Part shown: positions 9,409 to 17,932 of the stretch, in pieces
Position numbering within the stretch: position 1 is the stretch's first letter
Layout of the letters: each line of letters begins with the position of its first letter
Assembly: GCA_035574275.1 (NCBI GenBank)
Contig: DATLYY010000058.1
Location: forward strand, 1 to 45,579
Direction of reading: 5' to 3'
Origin: Verrucomicrobiia bacterium
GTDB taxonomy: Bacteria > Zixibacteria > MSB-5A5 > DSPP01
Length of the DNA stretch: 45,579 bases
The notes under the pieces: generated by a model
Told to the model about the DNA's origin: nothing
Seen by the model: the letters and a program-made list of their open reading frames with translations, nothing else
The model's database searches: none
Position numbers and translations under genes: made by a program

Positions 9409-9855
9409 ATGAAGCTTTCCGAACTCAGGCCGCCCCGCGGGGCGAGGAAAAACCGCAAGCGCGTGGGGCGGGGCCCCGGCTCCGGCCACGGCAAGACCGC
9501 AACCCGCGGGCACAAAGGACAGCTCGCGCGTTCAGGCGGGCGCTCCAAGCCGTACGGCGAGGGGGGGCAGATGCCGATTTACCGGCGGGTTCCCAAGCGG
9601 GGTTTCAAATCGCTCGATAAGAAAGTTTACCAGATTGTCAATCTGTCCGACCTCTCCCGCCTGGAAAAGACCGACGGCGTCGGCCCGGAAACCCTGTTTG
9701 AAGCCGGACTTCTGGCCCGCGCCGACCGGCCGGTGAAAATTTTGGGGGATGGCGAGGCCCCGGCCAACCTTGTCATCAAGGCCCACGCCTTTTCCCGTTC
9801 CGCCAAGGAGAAAATCGAAGCCCGCGGCGGAAAGGCGGAAGTTTTGAATGCTTAG
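9409..9855 (+). CDS. rplO: 50S ribosomal protein L15
   Basis: 148 residues, normal. L15 is a late-assembly protein with a long N-terminal arm reaching into 23S rRNA. Evidence: MKLSELRPPRGARKNRKRVGRGPGSGHGKTATRGHKGQ and GGRSKPYGEGGQMPIYRRVPKRGF, then a C-terminal domain ending KIEARGGKAEVLNA. It overlaps secY by 8 bases. Confidence 0.97.
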   Translation: MKLSELRPPRGARKNRKRVGRGPGSGHGKTATRGHKGQLARSGGRSKPYGEGGQMPIYRRVPKRGFKSLDKKVYQIVNLSDLSRLEKTDGVGPETLFEAGLLARADRPVKILGDGEAPANLVIKAHAFSRSAKEKIEARGGKAEVLNA

Positions 9856-11167
9856 CGCCGTCGGCTCGATTTTCAAAATCAAGGAGCTGCGCGACCGGTT
9901 GCTTTTCACGGTCGCGCTTTTGGTCGTATACCGCATCGGCGGGCACATCCCGGCCCCCGGCATCGACGCACAGGCCCTCTCCCAGTTTTTCGCCACCGGC
10001 GGGGGGGGCGGGCTTTTTGGGCTCTACGATTTGTTCGTCGGGGGGGCCTTCGTCAAGATGTCGATTTTTGCCTTGGGGATCATGCCCTACATTTCCGCTT
10101 CCATCATTATGCAGCTTTTGACCGCCGTCGTGCCTTATTTTCAGCGGCTGCAAAAAGAGGGGGAGGAGGGGCGCAAGAAAATCGTGCAGTACAGCCGTTA
10201 CGGCACCGTGCTTCTGGCGCTGGCCCAGTCGGCGGGGACGGCGCAGTATTTGGCGGCCCAGTCCGCCGGCGGGTTGCCGATCGTTCCCAATCCGGGCGTC
10301 GGCTTCACCCTTTTGACCATGCTCACTTTCACGGCGGGGACCATCTTCATCATGTGGCTGGGGGAGCAGATCACCGACAAGGGGATCGGCAACGGGATTT
10401 CGCTCATCATTTTCATCGGCATCGTCGCCCGTTTCTTCCCGGGCCTCATCCAGGAAGTCGAGGAGCTTTTCGCCGGACGCAGGAATCTTTTTTCCGAACT
10501 GCTTTTAATCGTGATCATGGTCGGCATGATCGCCGCCGTGGTGGCGGTCACCCGCGCCCAGCGCCGGATTCCGGTGCAGTACGCCAAGCGGGTGGTGGGG
10601 CGGAAGATTTACGGCGGGCAGTCCACCCATATTCCCCTTTCAGTCAACACCGCGGGGATCATTCCCATCATTTTTGCCCAGTCAATCATGTTCGCCCCGA
10701 CGACTTTGGCCACGTTCATCCCGATCGAAGGGGTGGTGGATGCCGTCAATACAATTTTTGCGCCGGGCGGTTTCACCTACTCCCTCATCTACGGCCTTTT
10801 GATCGTTTTCTTCGCCTACTTTTACACGGCGATCGTTTTCAACCCGATTGATTTGGCGGACAACATGCGCAAGGGGGGCGGCTTCATCCCCGGCATCCGC
10901 CCCGGCAAAAAGACCTCCGAATACATCGATCGGGTTTTGACCCGCATCACGCTACCCGGGGCGATATTTTTCGCCCTCATCGCCATCATACCGGAAATTT
11001 TAATCCGCCAGTTCGGCATCACCTTCTACTTCGGCGGCACCTCCGTTCTTATCGTTGTCGGCGTCGCCCTGGACACCCTCCAGCAAATTGAGTCCCATCT
11101 TTTGATGCGACACTATGAAGGGTTTATGAAGAAGGGGCGGATTCGCGGCAGGAGCATGGTCGGCTGA
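9848..11167 (+). CDS. secY: Preprotein translocase subunit SecY
   Basis: 439 residues with about ten hydrophobic segments, the channel-forming subunit of the SecYEG translocon in the inner membrane. Markers: LLFTVALLVVYRIGGHIPAPGID in the first helix, FALGIMPYISASIIMQLL, NGISLIIFIGIVARFP-like loop, the cytoplasmic loop with RRIPVQYAKRVVGRKIYGGQSTHIPLSVNTAGIIPIIFAQS, and VGVALDTLQQIESHLLMRHYEGFMKKGRIRGR at the C-terminus. It is embedded in the spc operon as usual, overlapping rplO (8 bases) and adk (TGATG). Confidence 0.98.
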   Translation: MLSAVGSIFKIKELRDRLLFTVALLVVYRIGGHIPAPGIDAQALSQFFATGGGGGLFGLYDLFVGGAFVKMSIFALGIMPYISASIIMQLLTAVVPYFQRLQKEGEEGRKKIVQYSRYGTVLLALAQSAGTAQYLAAQSAGGLPIVPNPGVGFTLLTMLTFTAGTIFIMWLGEQITDKGIGNGISLIIFIGIVARFFPGLIQEVEELFAGRRNLFSELLLIVIMVGMIAAVVAVTRAQRRIPVQYAKRVVGRKIYGGQSTHIPLSVNTAGIIPIIFAQSIMFAPTTLATFIPIEGVVDAVNTIFAPGGFTYSLIYGLLIVFFAYFYTAIVFNPIDLADNMRKGGGFIPGIRPGKKTSEYIDRVLTRITLPGAIFFALIAIIPEILIRQFGITFYFGGTSVLIVVGVALDTLQQIESHLLMRHYEGFMKKGRIRGRSMVG

Positions 11168-11832
11168 TGCAGGCCGTGCTTCTGGGGCCGCCCGGCTCCG
11201 GCAAGGGGACGCAGGCCGCAATGCTCTCCGAACGCTTGGGTTTCCGCCATTTGGCCACCGGCGACATACTGCGGGAAGAAGTCAGAAACAAAACCAAACT
11301 GGGAATCGAGGCCAAGGCCTATATGGACAAAGGGGAATTGGTGCCGGACAAGCTGATTCTGGAGATGGTTTCCTCCCACTTGGAACCGGGGAAGGGATAT
11401 TTGTGGGACGGTTTTCCCCGCACGGAGGCGCAGGCGGTCGGGCTGGACGCCCTTTTGGCGGTGCGGAACTTGTCCGTTGATTTGGCCGTTTTGTTGGAGG
11501 TGCCGGACGAGGTGATCATCCGCCGGATTTCCGGCCGGCTTTTCTGCCCCGGCTGCGGCGCCAACTACCACCGGGAGTCCCTGCCGCCGAAAAAGGCGGA
11601 GGTTTGCGATTCCTGCGGCGGCAAGCTCGAGACCCGGGCCGATGACCGCCCGGAAGTGGTGGCCAGGCGGTTGAAGGTGTACAGGGAACAAACCGCTCCC
11701 GTGACCGGTTATTACGAAGCGCAAAACAAACTCGTCCGCCTGAACGGAAACCAGCCGCCGGACAAAGTTACCGCCGAACTGGCGGCGATTTTGCAAAAGG
11801 CCCAACGCTTTTCATCCAAAATTGATGGTTGA
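11167..11832 (+). CDS. adk: Adenylate kinase, zinc-containing LID
   Basis: 221 residues. It catalyses AMP + ATP = 2 ADP in the cytoplasm. The P-loop GPPGSGKGTQ is at residues 7-16, the AMP site TGDILRE at 31-37 and DGFPRT at 81-86. The LID carries two CxxC pairs (C127, C130, C147, C150), the zinc-binding long form common outside enterobacteria. The start overlaps secY by one base, and it overlaps map by 8 bases. Confidence 0.97.
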   Translation: MQAVLLGPPGSGKGTQAAMLSERLGFRHLATGDILREEVRNKTKLGIEAKAYMDKGELVPDKLILEMVSSHLEPGKGYLWDGFPRTEAQAVGLDALLAVRNLSVDLAVLLEVPDEVIIRRISGRLFCPGCGANYHRESLPPKKAEVCDSCGGKLETRADDRPEVVARRLKVYREQTAPVTGYYEAQNKLVRLNGNQPPDKVTAELAAILQKAQRFSSKIDG

Positions 11833-12571
11833 ATTGAAATCGAAACGGGAAATAGAAAAAATGCGGGAGGCCGGCCGGATCGTGGCGGAGACCCTCGAGT
11901 TGCTCAAAAAAGAAGTGAAACCGGGGGTGAGAACGAAGGAGCTGGACCGGCTGGCAGAGGCGTTCATCCGTTCCCGCGGGGCTGAGCCGGCCTTCAAGGG
12001 ATACAGAGGGTATCCCGCCTCCATTTGCGTTTCCATCGACGACGAAGTGGTGCACGGCATCCCGGGGGAGCGCGCGATCCGGGAGGGACAGGTCGTTTCG
12101 CTGGATGTGGGCTGCGTGAAAGAGGGGTACTATGCGGATGGGGCCTTTTCCCTGGCGGTCGGCAAAGTGCCGGAGAAAGTGATCCGCCTCTTGCAAATCG
12201 CCGAGGAATCGTTATATTGTGCAATTGATTTTTTTCGGGTGGGAAACCGCCTCGGAGACGTGTCTTCCGCGGTTGAGCGGAAGGTGGAGGAGAATAATTT
12301 TTCGGTCGTGCGGGATCTGGTCGGCCACGGCATTGGCCGGCAGATGCACGAGGAACCGGTCGTGCCGAACTTCGGACAGCCCGGCACGGGAATGGAAATC
12401 AAACCGGGGCTGGTCGTGGCCATCGAACCGATGGTGAATTTAGGCGACTGGCCGGTGGAAACCAAAAAAGACGGCTGGACCATCGTCACCAAAGATGGGG
12501 AAGTCTCCGTTCATTTTGAACACACCGTGGCAGCCACCGAAGAGGGTCCTCTGGTTTTGACGAAGTTATAG
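11825..12571 (+). CDS. map: Methionine aminopeptidase, type I
   Basis: 248 residues from the ATG at 11825; a TTG one codon earlier is the only other choice. It removes the initiator methionine from nascent proteins. The five metal ligands are visible: D94 and D105 (SLDVG, YADGAF), H168 (GHGIG), E201 (IEPM) and E232 (HFEHT). H77 of the DEVVHGIPG motif is the usual substrate-contact histidine. There is no N-terminal zinc or SH3 extension, which fits the short type Ia. It overlaps adk; infA starts 1 base after the stop. Confidence 0.97.
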   Translation: MVELKSKREIEKMREAGRIVAETLELLKKEVKPGVRTKELDRLAEAFIRSRGAEPAFKGYRGYPASICVSIDDEVVHGIPGERAIREGQVVSLDVGCVKEGYYADGAFSLAVGKVPEKVIRLLQIAEESLYCAIDFFRVGNRLGDVSSAVERKVEENNFSVVRDLVGHGIGRQMHEEPVVPNFGQPGTGMEIKPGLVVAIEPMVNLGDWPVETKKDGWTIVTKDGEVSVHFEHTVAATEEGPLVLTKL

Positions 12572-12572
12572 G

Positions 12573-12791
12573 ATGGCGAAAGAGGAGACCATTCAAGTTG
12601 AAGGCAAGGTCATCGAACCCTTGCCGAACGCCATGTTTAGAGTGGAACTGGACAACGGACATCAGGTGCTGGCCCATATTTCCGGAAAGATGCGGATGAA
12701 CTACATCCGCATTCTCCCGGGGGACAAGGTAACCGTGGAGCTTTCCCCCTACGATTTGACCCGTGGGCGGATTGTCTACCGCTACAAGTGA
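12573..12791 (+). CDS. infA: Translation initiation factor IF-1
   Basis: 72 residues, the canonical length. A single S1-type OB fold that occupies the 30S A site during initiation. Sequence markers: [69 protein letters not shown]. Position between map and rpmJ is classical. Confidence 0.98.
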   Translation: MAKEETIQVEGKVIEPLPNAMFRVELDNGHQVLAHISGKMRMNYIRILPGDKVTVELSPYDLTRGRIVYRYK

Positions 12792-12798
12792 GCAAAAA

Positions 12799-12912
12799 AT
12801 GAAAGTGCGTTCGTCGATTAAAGTGCGTTGTGATGCCTGCAAAATCATCCGCCGGAAAGGGCATCTTTTGGTGATTTGCAAAAACCCGCGTCACAAGCAG
12901 AGGCAGGGATAG
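12799..12912 (+). CDS. rpmJ: 50S ribosomal protein L36, zinc type
   Basis: A 37-codon gene too small for ordinary length cut-offs: [17 protein letters not shown], then [20 protein letters not shown]. The zinc ligands of the C+ form are all present (C11, C14, C27, H32). L36 is the smallest ribosomal protein and stabilises 23S rRNA near the L7/L12 base. It begins 7 bases after infA and its stop directly abuts the rpsM ATG. Confidence 0.96.
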   Translation: MKVRSSIKVRCDACKIIRRKGHLLVICKNPRHKQRQG

Positions 12913-13299
12913 ATGGCCCGCATCGCCGGCGTCGATTTGCCCAAGGATAAACGGGTGGAAATCGGGTTGCGCTATCTGTTCGGCATCGGCCCGACCACCG
13001 CGCGGCAGATTTTGAAAAAAACGGGGGTCAACCCGGACACCCGGGTCAACGCCCTCTCGGAAGAGGAGATTGCCAAGCTTCGCGCGGTCATCGAGTCCGA
13101 ATACAAGGTGGAAGGGGCCTTGCGGGCGGAAATTTCGCAGAACATCAAACGGCTGGTGGACATCGGTTCCTACCGCGGATTGCGCCACCGCCGGGGTCTT
13201 CCCGTGCGCGGACAACGAACCAAGACCAATGCCCGCACCCGCAAAGGGCCGCGCAAAACGGTCGGCGGAATGAAAAAACCGCCTCCGGGACCCACGTAA
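12913..13299 (+). CDS. rpsM: 30S ribosomal protein S13
   Basis: 128 residues. S13 in the 30S head contacts P-site tRNA and forms bridges B1a/B1b with the large subunit. Markers: [24 protein letters not shown] with helix-hairpin-helix [12 protein letters not shown], and [33 protein letters not shown]. The last residues (MKKPPPGPT) replace the usual lysine tail. The first base follows the rpmJ stop. Confidence 0.97.
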   Translation: MARIAGVDLPKDKRVEIGLRYLFGIGPTTARQILKKTGVNPDTRVNALSEEEIAKLRAVIESEYKVEGALRAEISQNIKRLVDIGSYRGLRHRRGLPVRGQRTKTNARTRKGPRKTVGGMKKPPPGPT

Positions 13300-13309
13300 A
13301 ACGGGGATC

Positions 13310-13335
13310 AGGGATTAGTAGATTAGGGATTAGTA
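13310..13335 (+). repeat. Short GATTAG-type direct repeat between rpsM and rpsK
   Basis: The 68-base gap between rpsM and rpsK contains two copies of AGGGATTAGTA (13310-13320 and 13325-13335), spaced 15 bases. It is the widest gap inside the alpha operon. A related GATTAG-rich stretch, in opposite orientation, follows cusA at 27589-27620. No function is evident. Confidence 0.6.
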
Positions 13336-13367
13336 AAGACAACGACAAGGACAATAGTGGAGTTTAG

Positions 13368-13760
13368 ATGGCGGAAGAGGTAAAAAAGAAACCAAAGAAA
13401 AGGCAGCGCCGGATCGAGGGGATTTGCGTGGCCCACGTGAAGGCGACCTTCAACAACACGATCGTCACCATCACCGACCCCTCCGGGGCGGTTTTGTGCG
13501 CCTCGTCGGCCGGGAAGAACGGCTTCAAGGGGTCCAAAAAATCGACCCCCTTCGCCGCCCAGGTGGCGGCGGAAGCGGCCGCCCGTGAAGCGCTCGAAGT
13601 GGGTGTGAAGAAGGTGGAAGTTTGGGTGAAGGGCCCGGGCGCGGGCCGGGAAGCGGCGATCCGCTCGCTGGCCGCGACCGGTCTGGAAGTCCTGGCCATC
13701 AAGGACGTGAGCCCGCTGCCCCACAACGGCTGCCGGCCGCCGAAACGGAGAAGGGTGTAA
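13368..13760 (+). CDS. rpsK: 30S ribosomal protein S11
   Basis: 130 residues. S11 lies on the 30S platform at the E site beside S18/S21. Markers: [48 protein letters not shown] and [46 protein letters not shown], an almost consensus C-terminus. A GTGGAG about nine bases upstream of the ATG is the probable ribosome binding site. Confidence 0.98.
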   Translation: MAEEVKKKPKKRQRRIEGICVAHVKATFNNTIVTITDPSGAVLCASSAGKNGFKGSKKSTPFAAQVAAEAAAREALEVGVKKVEVWVKGPGAGREAAIRSLAATGLEVLAIKDVSPLPHNGCRPPKRRRV

Positions 13761-13784
13761 TTTGAACCGAATGAGGGAATTCCA

Positions 13785-14423
13785 ATGGCGCGTTATGTAG
13801 GACCTTCCTGCCGCTTCTGCCGCCGGGAAGGGGAGAAACTTTTCTTGAAGGGAACCCGCTGTTTTTCGGACAAGTGCGCCTTTGAGCGGCGCGGCTATTC
13901 CCCCGGCGAGCACGGCGCCTCCAAGGGGGGCGGCCGACGCAAGAGTTCGGAATACGGCCAGCAGCTGCGCGAGAAGCAGAAAGTGCGCCGGCTGTACGGC
14001 CTTTTGGAAACCCAGTTTCACAATATGTTCGAGCGGGCCGACCGGATGAAGGGGATCACCGGCGAAAATCTTTTGATGCTTCTGGAATGCCGGCTGGACA
14101 ATGTGGTGTACCGGCTGGGCTTCGCCCCTTCGCGCAAGGCGGCGCGCCAACTGGTGCGCCACCGCCATTTCACCGTCGGCGGAAAGGTGGTGGATATTCC
14201 CTCCTATCAGGTGAAACCGAGAGACGTTATCCGGGTGCGGGAGGAAAGCCGCAATCTGGACATTATCCACCAGGCCCTGAAGGAACAGGGGCGGGAGCTG
14301 GCGCTTCCCTATCTGCGGCTGGACAAAGCCCGGTTGGAAGGGGAGCTTCTGGATAACCCGAAACGCTCCGAGATTCCGACTTTGTGCTCGGAACAAATGA
14401 TCGTCGAGCTGTATTCAAAATAA
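13785..14423 (+). CDS. rpsD: 30S ribosomal protein S4, cysteine-containing form
   Basis: 212 residues. S4 nucleates 30S assembly and in many bacteria controls the alpha operon. The N-terminus has CRFC then CFSDKC (C9, C12, C26, C31 region), the zinc-binding S4 type. The S4 RNA-binding domain is present (LECRLDNVVYRLGFAPSRKAARQLVRHRHFTVGGKVVDIPSYQVKPRDVIRV). Three zinc-type small proteins (S4, S14, L36) occur in this operon, so zinc-independent versions are not used here. Confidence 0.97.
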   Translation: MARYVGPSCRFCRREGEKLFLKGTRCFSDKCAFERRGYSPGEHGASKGGGRRKSSEYGQQLREKQKVRRLYGLLETQFHNMFERADRMKGITGENLLMLLECRLDNVVYRLGFAPSRKAARQLVRHRHFTVGGKVVDIPSYQVKPRDVIRVREESRNLDIIHQALKEQGRELALPYLRLDKARLEGELLDNPKRSEIPTLCSEQMIVELYSK

Positions 14424-14443
14424 AGAAAGAGGAGAAGCCTTTG

Positions 14444-15421
14444 ATGAAGTGGAAAAGCATACAGATGCCCCGGGGCGTGGAGGCCGCCGAGGCCTCCAAG
14501 ACGTACGGCCGTTTCGTTCTGGAGCCGTTGGAGCGGGGATTCGGCATCACGCTCGGGAATGCGCTGCGGCGGGTTTTGCTCTCCTCCATTCAGGGATCGG
14601 CGATCACCGCCGTACGCTTTGAAGGGGTTTTGCACGAATTCTCCACGATTCCGGGCGTATACCAGGACGTGACGGAAATCTGTTTGAACTTGAAGAAAGT
14701 CCGGCTTAAACTGGCGGGCGAAGCGCCCAAAATGATGCATTTGAAAGCGGCTAAAAAAGGGAAACTCACCGCCGCCAACATTGAAACCGGCGGGGACGTC
14801 GAAATTTTGAACCCCGACCAGTTCATCTGTGAACTGACCGAGGAGACCAAGTTTTCCGCCGAGCTGGAAGTCGGCTTCGGCCGCGGCTACCTCCCGGCCG
14901 AGCAGAACAAGCGCCCCGGTGCGCCGGTCGGCACGATTTTTTTGGATTCCCTTTTCTCCCCCGTGTACAAGGTCAATTACCAGATTGAAAACACCCGGCT
15001 GGGACAGCGGGTGGATTACGAGCGTTTGATTATGGAAATCTGGACGGATGGCGGCGTGACGGCGGAGGAGGCCTTGAGCCACGCCGGGCAGATTTTGAAC
15101 GACCACCTTTCGGTTCTGATAAAAACCGACCGTCCCGTCCAAATGGCGGAGGAAAGCGAGCTGGACGAGGAGACCGCGCGGATGCGCAATCTTTTGAAAA
15201 CCCGCGTGGAAGAGCTGGAACTTTCGGTCCGTTCGGCCAACTGCCTGCGGGCGGCCGGCATCGAGACGTTGGGGGATTTGGTGCGCCGTTCCGAGCCGGA
15301 GATGCTGGAGTTCCGCAATTTCGGCCGCAAGTCCTTGACCGAACTGCACGAGGTTTTGGGGGATTTGGGGCTTTCCTTCGGGATGGATATCTCCCGTTAT
15401 TTTCCGGAGGGGAATAATTGA
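14444..15421 (+). CDS. rpoA: RNA polymerase subunit alpha
   Basis: 325 residues from the ATG at 14444, preceded by an AGAGGAGAAG ribosome binding site. The frame is open to 14384 but that start would overlap rpsD and has no site. The N-terminal dimerisation domain is recognisable by LEPLERGFGITLGNALRRVLLSS. The C-terminal domain (from about residue 245) by LELSVRSANCLRAAGIETLGDLVRRSEPEMLEFRNFGRKSLTEL, the helix pair that binds UP elements and activators. Its TGA lies within the TTG start of rplQ. Confidence 0.98.
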   Translation: MKWKSIQMPRGVEAAEASKTYGRFVLEPLERGFGITLGNALRRVLLSSIQGSAITAVRFEGVLHEFSTIPGVYQDVTEICLNLKKVRLKLAGEAPKMMHLKAAKKGKLTAANIETGGDVEILNPDQFICELTEETKFSAELEVGFGRGYLPAEQNKRPGAPVGTIFLDSLFSPVYKVNYQIENTRLGQRVDYERLIMEIWTDGGVTAEEALSHAGQILNDHLSVLIKTDRPVQMAEESELDEETARMRNLLKTRVEELELSVRSANCLRAAGIETLGDLVRRSEPEMLEFRNFGRKSLTELHEVLGDLGLSFGMDISRYFPEGNN

Positions 15422-15939
15422 AGCACGGCAGAAATTTGCCAAAGCTGGGGCGCAAATCAGCCCACCGGGACGCCATGCTTTCGAACATGGCCGCCAGCTT
15501 GATTTTGCATCACCGGATCGTCACCACCAAGCAGAAGGCGCGGGCTTTGGCCCCCTTTGTGGACCGGCTGATTCAAACCGCCAAGAACGGGAAGAAATCC
15601 CTTTCCGCCCGGCGTCTGGTAGCGCGGCAGTTGTACTCCCCGGAGGCGGTCCAGAAACTTTTTGACGACACCGCCCCCAAAATGTCCGACCGGGAGGGGG
15701 GCTACACCCGGATTTACCGTCTCGGGCGCCGGGCTGGCGACGGGGCGGAGACGGCCGTGGTTACCATCGGAATGGCGACGATAAAGGTCGACAAAAAAGA
15801 GAAAAAAGAAGCCAAGAAGCATAAAGGGGAGCGTCCCGCCGGTTACGACCGGACCAAGGACGAAGAAATCTTTTTGGAAAAAGCGGCGGCCAAGTCCAAA
15901 ACCGCCGAAGAGCCGGCCGAAGAAGCCAAGACCTCATAG
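15418..15939 (+). CDS. rplQ: 50S ribosomal protein L17 with charged tail (TTG start)
   Basis: 173 residues; core L17 is about 118-120. The core runs MKHGRNLPKLGRKSAHRDAMLSNMAASLILHHRIVTTKQKARAL to GGYTRIYRLGRRAGDGAETAVVTI. L17 is placed near the exit tunnel on the solvent side. Residues about 121-173 are a Lys/Glu/Ala tail. The start is a TTG overlapping the rpoA stop (TTGA); the family's conserved first residues follow immediately, so it is secure. No terminator follows; the next gene starts 19 bases later. Confidence 0.96.
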   Translation: MKHGRNLPKLGRKSAHRDAMLSNMAASLILHHRIVTTKQKARALAPFVDRLIQTAKNGKKSLSARRLVARQLYSPEAVQKLFDDTAPKMSDREGGYTRIYRLGRRAGDGAETAVVTIGMATIKVDKKEKKEAKKHKGERPAGYDRTKDEEIFLEKAAAKSKTAEEPAEEAKTS

Positions 15940-15958
15940 CACCGAAATTTTCCTTTAA

Positions 15959-16384
15959 ATGAACCAGCTTCCCGAAAGCGGAGCGCCCAAGCCCAAAAAA
16001 GCGCTGCCGAAGGGTTGTTTAATTGCCTTGATTATTGGCGGCATCCTGCTCGTTTTGCTTGTTGCCGCGGTCGCGCTTTTCTACGTGTACCGCGGGGAGA
16101 TTTTGAACTGGGGCATCCTGCAGTCCACGACGCAGATGGAGCGGGTTTTAATCCAGCGGGCCGGGCCCGGTTATGATTCCACCCGTATTCAGTCCCTCTT
16201 TGACGAATACCGCCGGGCCGGGAAGGAGGGGCGGATCTCTTTGGACAGCATGCGCAACTTAAGCTTCTATTTGAGTTGGGTGGCGGACACCTCCAAACCG
16301 CTCGACACGGCCGACGTCTCCCAGATTTTGGCCAACTTCAAAGCTGCTATTCTTTCCGCCCCCGACCCGCGCCTTGAAAAGTAA
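15959..16384 (+). CDS. Hypothetical single-pass membrane protein
   Basis: 141 residues, not recognised. Residues 1-18 are polar with Pro/Lys, residues about 19-44 form one strong transmembrane helix (CLIALIIGGILLVLLVAAVALFYV), and the remaining hundred residues are a soluble, mostly helical region predicted outside the cytoplasm if the Lys-rich start stays inside. It begins 19 bases after rplQ and its TAA overlaps the deoB ATG (TAATG), so it is translated within the same operon. No catalytic motif is visible. Confidence 0.8.
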   Translation: MNQLPESGAPKPKKALPKGCLIALIIGGILLVLLVAAVALFYVYRGEILNWGILQSTTQMERVLIQRAGPGYDSTRIQSLFDEYRRAGKEGRISLDSMRNLSFYLSWVADTSKPLDTADVSQILANFKAAILSAPDPRLEK

Positions 16385-17556
16385 TGCGGGTAGTCACGAT
16401 TGTTCTGGACTCCTGCGGGGTCGGAGAACTCCCGGACGCTAAAGAATACGGCGATGAGGGTTCCAACACGCTCGGGAATTTATCCAAAGCGGTTGGAGGA
16501 TTGCGTCTCCCCAATTTGGAACGTCTGGGGCTTGGCAAGATAATTCCGATTGCGGGTGTTCGCGGCGACGTTGCTGCGCTGGGTGCCTACGGAAAGATGA
16601 GCGCTGTATCGGCAGGGAAGGATTCCACCAACGGGCACTGGGAGCTGATGGGCGTCGCCGTTTCCCAACCCTTACCGCTTTTTCCTGATGGTTTTCCAGC
16701 GGAGATAATGCGAGAGTTCGAACGGGTCTCCGGCCGCGGCTGGCTGGGAAACAAAGCCGCTTCTGGCACCGAAATCATCGAGGAGTTGGGGGAAGAGCAC
16801 GTTGCCACCGGAAAGCCCATCGTTTACACCTCGGCCGATTCCGTTTTTCAAATCGCCGCCCATGAAAAAGTTGTTCTCTTGGATGAACTGTATCGCATCT
16901 GCGCTGAAATGCGTAAGATTTTGACCGGGGCGTGGGGCGTCGGGCGGGTGATTGCCCGCCCGTTCGTTGGAGATTCCCGCGAAAACTTCAAACGCACGGC
17001 CAACCGGAAGGATTTCTCGCTCCCTTGTCCCGAAGAAAACGTTCTGGACTTGCTCCACTCCTCCGGTATTCCCACGGTTGGGATCGGTAAAATCGGTGAC
17101 CTCTTTGCCGAGCGGGGACTTTTCAAAATCGCCCACACCAAAAGCAACCGGGACGGGATGGAAAAGCTGTACGAAGAGCTCGCCGTGACGCGCAACGGCT
17201 TCATTTTCATCAACCTGGTGGATTTCGACACCCTCTGGGGGCACCGCAACGACGCCGCCGGATTCGCCGGCGGACTGGAGGAATTCGACCGGTTGCTTTC
17301 CGGTTTGGATCAGCGCTTCCGCAAAGAGGACGTCGTCTTCATCACCGCCGACCACGGCTGCGACCCGACCACCCCCTCCACCGATCACTCGCGGGAGTAC
17401 GTTCCGCTTTTAATCTATGGCGCAAACGTCAAACCAAACATACATTTGGGGACGCGCCCTTCGATGGCCGATTTGGGCGCGACGATAGCGGAGCTTTTTG
17501 GATTGAAATGGAAAGGAAGGGGAGAAAGCGTTGCCCAAAAAATCCTGGCCCAATGA
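16384..17556 (+). CDS. deoB: Phosphopentomutase
   Basis: 390 residues, the normal length. It interconverts (deoxy)ribose 1-phosphate and 5-phosphate, feeding sugar from nucleosides into central metabolism. The alkaline-phosphatase-type metal sites are visible: VLDSCGVGELPDA at the N-terminus, SAGKDSTNGHWELMG around residue 75, NLVDFDTLWGHRND, and TADHGCDPTTPSTDHSREYVPLL near residue 330. It overlaps the upstream gene by one base and cdd by 26 bases. Confidence 0.97.
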   Translation: MRVVTIVLDSCGVGELPDAKEYGDEGSNTLGNLSKAVGGLRLPNLERLGLGKIIPIAGVRGDVAALGAYGKMSAVSAGKDSTNGHWELMGVAVSQPLPLFPDGFPAEIMREFERVSGRGWLGNKAASGTEIIEELGEEHVATGKPIVYTSADSVFQIAAHEKVVLLDELYRICAEMRKILTGAWGVGRVIARPFVGDSRENFKRTANRKDFSLPCPEENVLDLLHSSGIPTVGIGKIGDLFAERGLFKIAHTKSNRDGMEKLYEELAVTRNGFIFINLVDFDTLWGHRNDAAGFAGGLEEFDRLLSGLDQRFRKEDVVFITADHGCDPTTPSTDHSREYVPLLIYGANVKPNIHLGTRPSMADLGATIAELFGLKWKGRGESVAQKILAQ

Positions 17557-17932
17557 GAAGCTGATTGCCGCCGCAAAAAAAGCCCAGCAAAACTCCTACT
17601 CGCCGTACTCCAAATTTGCCGTCGGCTGCGCCATTCTGGGCGAAGACCGTGCGGTTTATTCCGGAACGAACGTTGAAAACGGTTCCTACGGGCTTGCCAT
17701 CTGCGCCGAGCGCGCGGCGGTCTTTGCCGCCGTATCCGCCGGCTGCCGAAAGTTTGTCGCGGCCGCCGTCGCCGCAAACTCCGAGGGTTTTCCCCAGCCC
17801 TGCGGCGCCTGTTTGCAGGTTTTGTCCGAATTCTCCCTAAAACTCCCCATTGTTCTGGTCAACCGGGAGGGGCTCTTGAAGGAAACTTCCCTCGAAAAGC
17901 TTCTACCTTTACCCTTTCGCCCGGGAAGTTAA
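17531..17932 (+). CDS. cdd: Cytidine deaminase (TTG start)
   Basis: 133 residues, the short homotetrameric type. It deaminates cytidine and deoxycytidine to uridine and deoxyuridine. Zinc site: C58-A-E60 with the catalytic glutamate, and P-C91-G-A-C94. The N-terminal substrate motif SYSPYSKFAVG is intact. The start is the TTG at 17531, 26 bases inside deoB; the following residues fit the family start and no other start preserves them. The stop TAA abuts the deoC GTG. Confidence 0.95.
   Translation: MPKKSWPNEKLIAAAKKAQQNSYSPYSKFAVGCAILGEDRAVYSGTNVENGSYGLAICAERAAVFAAVSAGCRKFVAAAVAANSEGFPQPCGACLQVLSEFSLKLPIVLVNREGLLKETSLEKLLPLPFRPGS

Noticed and set aside
14384-14443. Upstream start for rpoA at 14384
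   Set aside because: Would overlap rpsD by 40 bases and lacks a ribosome binding site, whereas 14444 has AGAGGAGAAG before it.
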